This document shows positions 14,852-17,351 of a stretch of 17,351 nt of DNA, piece after piece (the first letter of the stretch is position 1; each line of letters begins with the position of its first letter). The notes under the pieces are model-generated. The model saw only the letters and a list, made by a program, of their open reading frames with translations, had not been told where the DNA came from and made no database searches. This DNA comes from SVTX01 sp051867975. Its GTDB lineage: Bacteria > Bacillota > Clostridia > Oscillospirales > CAG-272. A program made the translations under genes and the position numbers. The DNA lies in NCBI GenBank assembly GCA_051867975.1, contig JBJDZM010000011.1:1-17351 (forward strand), in the 5' to 3' direction.

Positions 14852-15787
14852 TTATTGACTGTCCAAAAAGGCATACTCCTCGCCTAAAAGTCCCCTGCCG
14901 ACCGTCACCTTGACGGTTCTGCCTACGACAAAATCGCCGTTGCGTAAATCATAAGGCACCTCAACCCATATACTCTCTCCGTCGATTGCCACGAGAATTT
15001 CGTATCTGTTTCTTGAGTATTTGGTGTGACCGGCGAAGTCATTGACATCTTGAATCCTTGCGTTGTAAATCTCCGGCTGCGAAAGATCAAGAGAGATATT
15101 GATGCAGGAGATGTACAGATATGAGATAAGCATGACGGAAAGGAAAACCCCGAGCAGATAGAGCGGAAGCCGCCTTTTTTGCTCCTTTTGCTTCTTTTTC
15201 GTCTTTGCATGAGGCAGATGTTTTTTTACAGTGGGTATAGATACGGCGCAACCGACAGCGCCGAGAGATAGCGAAAGATATGGAATCACGCTGTTAAAAA
15301 AGCCATGTAAAAATGAATATTGAGCGCGGATTTCAAAGAAAAGCCAGAACAAAACCAATAAAGTCATCGCAGGGAGAAGTATGATATAAAGCGGACAGCC
15401 GAGCGAAAATTCTTTTAACGAAATTGCAAGCGCACCGACCGCCGCAATAATGCAATGCACATACAAAACCATCAATGCCCTTTTCGGGATGTCAAATATC
15501 GGAATCCAGATAAAGAGCGCGCATAATACCGATAATGCGACGCGGAGTTTTTGAGATATTGTTTCTTTGTGCTTTTTGAACCAAAAGAGATAAGCGGCGA
15601 GAAGTGACAAGGCAAAGCTCAGGGCCAAATTGAGAGCAAAATGAGCGACGCTTGATATTGAGAAGATGCCGATAAAATCAAGATTTATCAATATGCCGCC
15701 CACGGTAAAGAGTAATGAAAGCGCCGAGTCTATGTTTGCTTGCTTGTTAAACCTTTTTAATTCGGCATTGTTGGTTCTATATGCCAT
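14852..15787 (-). CDS. Unrecognised membrane protein, seven helices plus C-terminal strand-rich domain
   Basis: This 311-residue protein is not one I can name. Seven hydrophobic segments are visible (about 20-42, 46-70, 82-100, 104-124, 130-152, 166-184 and 208-229). A basic loop lies between the sixth and seventh (KKHLPHAKTKKKQKEQKRR), which should be cytosolic. By the positive-inside rule the C-terminal 80 residues are then outside. They look like a small beta domain (RYEILVAIDGESIWVEVPYD, then VKVTVGRGLLGEEYAFL), reminiscent of small OB or SH3-like barrels. The ATG at 15787 follows GGGGGGAGA. A promoter is seen at 15939-15967, giving a leader of about 145 nt. The gene heads a unit with the 179-residue protein. 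Confidence 0.75.
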   Translation of the reverse strand: MAYRTNNAELKRFNKQANIDSALSLLFTVGGILINLDFIGIFSISSVAHFALNLALSFALSLLAAYLFWFKKHKETISQKLRVALSVLCALFIWIPIFDIPKRALMVLYVHCIIAAVGALAISLKEFSLGCPLYIILLPAMTLLVLFWLFFEIRAQYSFLHGFFNSVIPYLSLSLGAVGCAVSIPTVKKHLPHAKTKKKQKEQKRRLPLYLLGVFLSVMLISYLYISCINISLDLSQPEIYNARIQDVNDFAGHTKYSRNRYEILVAIDGESIWVEVPYDLRNGDFVVGRTVKVTVGRGLLGEEYAFLDSQ

Positions 15788-15932
15788 GACGTATCTCCCC
15801 CCTTAATATAATGCCGCATGTCCTCACGCCGTGTTTATTTTACAAGTTAAAATGCTTGCTTGCAAGGGCATTTTTACGACGTGATTCAATGGCGAAAACG
15901 AAGCCCAAAGACTTGCGTCAGCAAGGATTTCT
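15788..15932 (-). other. Predicted 5' leader of the seven-helix protein gene
   Basis: The 15788-16047 stretch holds no convincing gene. The predicted leader contains a small CTTGC/GCAAG hairpin near its start and a 7-bp hairpin (aaaatgc 15849-15855 with gcatttt 15868-15874, inner ttgcttgcaa). No known riboswitch pattern was recognised. Confidence 0.35.
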
Positions 15933-15938
15933 GTGTAT

Positions 15939-15967
15939 ATTATATCACACAAATCCAACAAAAGCAA
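15939..15967 (-). promoter_or_regulatory. Sigma-A promoter with extended -10
   Basis: On the minus strand TTGCTT (15962-15967), 17 nt, then TATAAT (15939-15944) preceded by TGA, an extended -10. Start expected near 15932, reading into the seven-helix membrane protein gene. Confidence 0.7.
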
Positions 15968-16047
15968 TACGAAGCCGGCATCATTTGCGTCATTTTTAAT
16001 GTCACGACTTTCTGTCGCTCCCTCTGAAATTGACCTCAAGCGCACCA

Positions 16048-16087
16048 CAAAAAATTAAGGCTTCCAAGCGAAAGCCTTAATTTTTTG
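16048..16087. terminator. Bidirectional terminator after the Gly-rich membrane protein gene
   Basis: A perfect 16-bp inverted repeat (16048-16063 with 16072-16087) has an 8-nt loop. It has A/T-rich outer pairs giving T6 on each strand, and lies about 38 nt past the stop of the minus-strand gene. Confidence 0.85.
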
Positions 16088-16124
16088 TTAAATTGCACTT
16101 GACGCGTAAAGTTTGCGGTCAGAG

Positions 16125-17114
16125 CTAAAATCCGGAATAATCTCCCGAATAACCGCCCGACGAATCGTTGCGGTGATACGTTCCGTCGTCGCCGTCTCCC
16201 TTCGGACGCTTCTTTACCGCCTTGACGATAAGAACTATCGCAAGCACAATAAGTCCTATGGCAATGATGACCAGGAAAATGTCAGCCGGCGAGATTGTCT
16301 TTCCGAATACCTCCTCGCGGTATTCTACAACGACAACTATCGGGATACCCGTCGCCTGCGTGAACTCTTCAAGGGCTTTGTCAACCGTCGATGCGTTTAT
16401 CTGAAGGTCGGTGTAATTCGTGATGTGCGAATCGGTCTTTGAGCGATCCTCTTGACACTTGAAGTTTGAACTGAGACCAAGCGCGACGATCTTCTCCTGC
16501 ATATGCTCTGCGACCTGCACAATTCCCTGCCCCATCGAATATTTGTAGGACTGACTGTTTATCGCCGAAGACTGTATCGCCCTGCCAAGCTCGCTCTGCT
16601 CTGCGCCGAACATATAGTTTACCTTGGTTTCTATGTCGTCGCCGACCCACGCGATGAAGTTGTAATCGTAAAAATCCTTATCGACCAAGAAAACGAGAAG
16701 AATGTTGTCCTCAAATGCATCGGATGAGCCGAATTCGGCGTAATACATCTTGTTTGCGTAGTCCTGATAGGTGTTTTCGTCGTAGATCACCTCACCGCCC
16801 GATACGAGCGTGCCGAGCGCCGAGCCGAAGACCGACATAATCAGAATAACAGCTACCAAAAGTATAATGATGGGAAGCACAAGCATAGCCATCATGCCGC
16901 CAAGGCAACCGCCTCCGCCATAGTAAGGACGACGGTAACGCGGTCCGAACCAGCCGTAATATCCGTGCGGTCTGTGCGGCGGCGGACCTCCGAATCCGCC
17001 TCTCGGTCCTCCGAAGCCTCCGCGACCTCCGCCGCCAAAGCCTCCGCTTGAACCTCCTCCAAATCCTCCGCGAGAGCCTCCGCCCCCACGCGATCCTCCT
17101 CCGGGTCCCGGCAT
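16125..17114 (-). CDS. Gly/Arg/Phe-rich two-helix membrane protein with TPM-like extracytoplasmic part
   Basis: At 329 residues, it begins with a low-complexity region (about 5-46) of GG, RGG and FGG units. A His/Pro/Tyr/Arg stretch (47-65) and GGGGCLGG follow. The first membrane helix spans about 74-96 and the second about 276-300, and the C-terminus is polar, ending GGYSGDYSGF. Arginines before helix 1 and lysines after helix 2 place both termini inside. The outer part (about 100-275) resembles TPM (DUF477) domains, e.g. DNILLVFLVDKDFYDYNFIAWVG and the IPIVVVVEY strand, but the match is partial. The frame runs up to an ATG at 17237, yet the promoter at 17199-17227 starts RNA inside that extension, and AAGGAGG sits 8 nt before the ATG at 17114, so the shorter start is chosen. 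Function unknown. Confidence 0.75.
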   Translation of the reverse strand: MPGPGGGSRGGGGSRGGFGGGSSGGFGGGGRGGFGGPRGGFGGPPPHRPHGYYGWFGPRYRRPYYGGGGCLGGMMAMLVLPIIILLVAVILIMSVFGSALGTLVSGGEVIYDENTYQDYANKMYYAEFGSSDAFEDNILLVFLVDKDFYDYNFIAWVGDDIETKVNYMFGAEQSELGRAIQSSAINSQSYKYSMGQGIVQVAEHMQEKIVALGLSSNFKCQEDRSKTDSHITNYTDLQINASTVDKALEEFTQATGIPIVVVVEYREEVFGKTISPADIFLVIIAIGLIVLAIVLIVKAVKKRPKGDGDDGTYHRNDSSGGYSGDYSGF

Positions 17115-17198
17115 AATTGTATCCTCCTTAAAACACGATTTCAAATTGTTGACTTTTAGCGGCACCTCCATTCGGTACGGCGTCAAGCCTTTCGTCCT

Positions 17199-17227
17199 AT
17201 TATAGCACCTTTCCCCTGTATTTTCAA
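17199..17227 (-). promoter_or_regulatory. Sigma-A promoter with extended -10
   Basis: On the minus strand TTGAAA (17222-17227), 17 nt, then a perfect TATAAT (17199-17204) preceded by TGC. Start expected near 17192, leaving a 77-nt leader before the ATG at 17114. Confidence 0.8.
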
Positions 17228-17237
17228 TATTTTTCAC

Positions 17238-17351
17238 AAAAAATTCATAGAAGTAAGTGCTTTCAAAAGGACTTTCCGGTTCGAGAGGTAAGTTTTAGTA
17301 AGTTGCCAAAGTAAATTCCCCTTTCAGGGAGGCAAGGGAGAAATGACATAG
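17238..17351. other. Edge intergenic stretch without a visible gene
   Basis: No supported ORF is seen. Near the end, a cccctttcagggaggcaag-like block with a short CCC/GGG hairpin resembles sequence seen repeatedly between genes in Clostridia, but a single truncated copy does not prove a repeat. Confidence 0.25.

Noticed and set aside
15811..15999. 62-codon plus-strand frame
   Set aside because: It has no SD at its start, lies across the promoter and leader of a minus-strand gene, and its composition has no domain character.
17115..17237. N-terminal extension of the Gly-rich protein to the ATG at 17237
   Set aside because: A consensus extended -10 promoter lies inside the extension, and the only strong SD precedes the ATG at 17114.
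1..17351. CRISPR arrays, tRNA and rRNA genes, transposases, phage genes
   Set aside because: Reading both strands gave no regularly spaced direct repeats, no cloverleaf with conserved T-loop sequence, and no recombinase or phage motif.

Overview
The window reads as part of a draft (probably metagenome-assembled) chromosome of an uncultured anaerobic Firmicute of class Clostridia. The grounds are purine-rich Shine-Dalgarno (SD) sites, sigma-A promoters with 17-bp spacers, a RecA and DAHP synthase of Firmicute appearance, an M32 carboxypeptidase, many hairpin terminators, and a dispersed-looking hairpin element of a type I associate with Oscillospirales-like genomes (the last is recollection, not a search). 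One run of exactly 100 N (3602-3701) is a scaffold gap that removes the start of recA.

Layout. 51-1842 (minus): class I DAHP synthase, then a PlsC-type acyltransferase, ending in a terminator. 1958-3601 (minus): recA (5' end lost in the gap) coupled to recX, ending in a terminator. 3722-5224 (plus): M32 metallocarboxypeptidase. 5293-7366 (minus): an unrecognised pair, a secreted acidic protein followed by an eight-helix membrane protein, AT-richer than the flanks. Just upstream, 7458-7714 (minus) has the full anatomy of a structured RNA gene or leader: a TTGACA-17-TATCAT promoter, about 220 nt closed by a long terminal stem, and a UUCG-capped terminator. I cannot assign it to a family, and it is the most interesting object here. 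7848-8996 (plus): aspartate-semialdehyde dehydrogenase with its own promoter. 9251-11071 (minus): a CNNM/CorC-family membrane protein with an acidic tail, preceded by a leader of about 270 nt carrying two short upstream ORFs with strong SD sites. 11162-14184 (plus): a yybP-ykoY (Mn2+) riboswitch controlling a Ca2+/Mn2+-type P-type ATPase. 14214-15932 (minus): two unrecognised membrane proteins. 16048-17227 (minus): a Gly/Arg/Phe-rich two-helix membrane protein with a TPM-like extracytoplasmic part.

How the genes work together. The clearest functional unit is the divergent metal-handling pair at 9294-14134: a riboswitch-controlled cation ATPase, probably a Mn2+/Ca2+ exporter, faces a CNNM-type transporter with its own long leader. 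DAHP synthase (aromatic amino acids) and aspartate-semialdehyde dehydrogenase (aspartate-family amino acids) are ordinary biosynthesis genes, and recA-recX is the usual repair unit. The remaining genes are envelope proteins of unknown role. No tRNA, rRNA, CRISPR array, insertion sequence or phage gene was seen.
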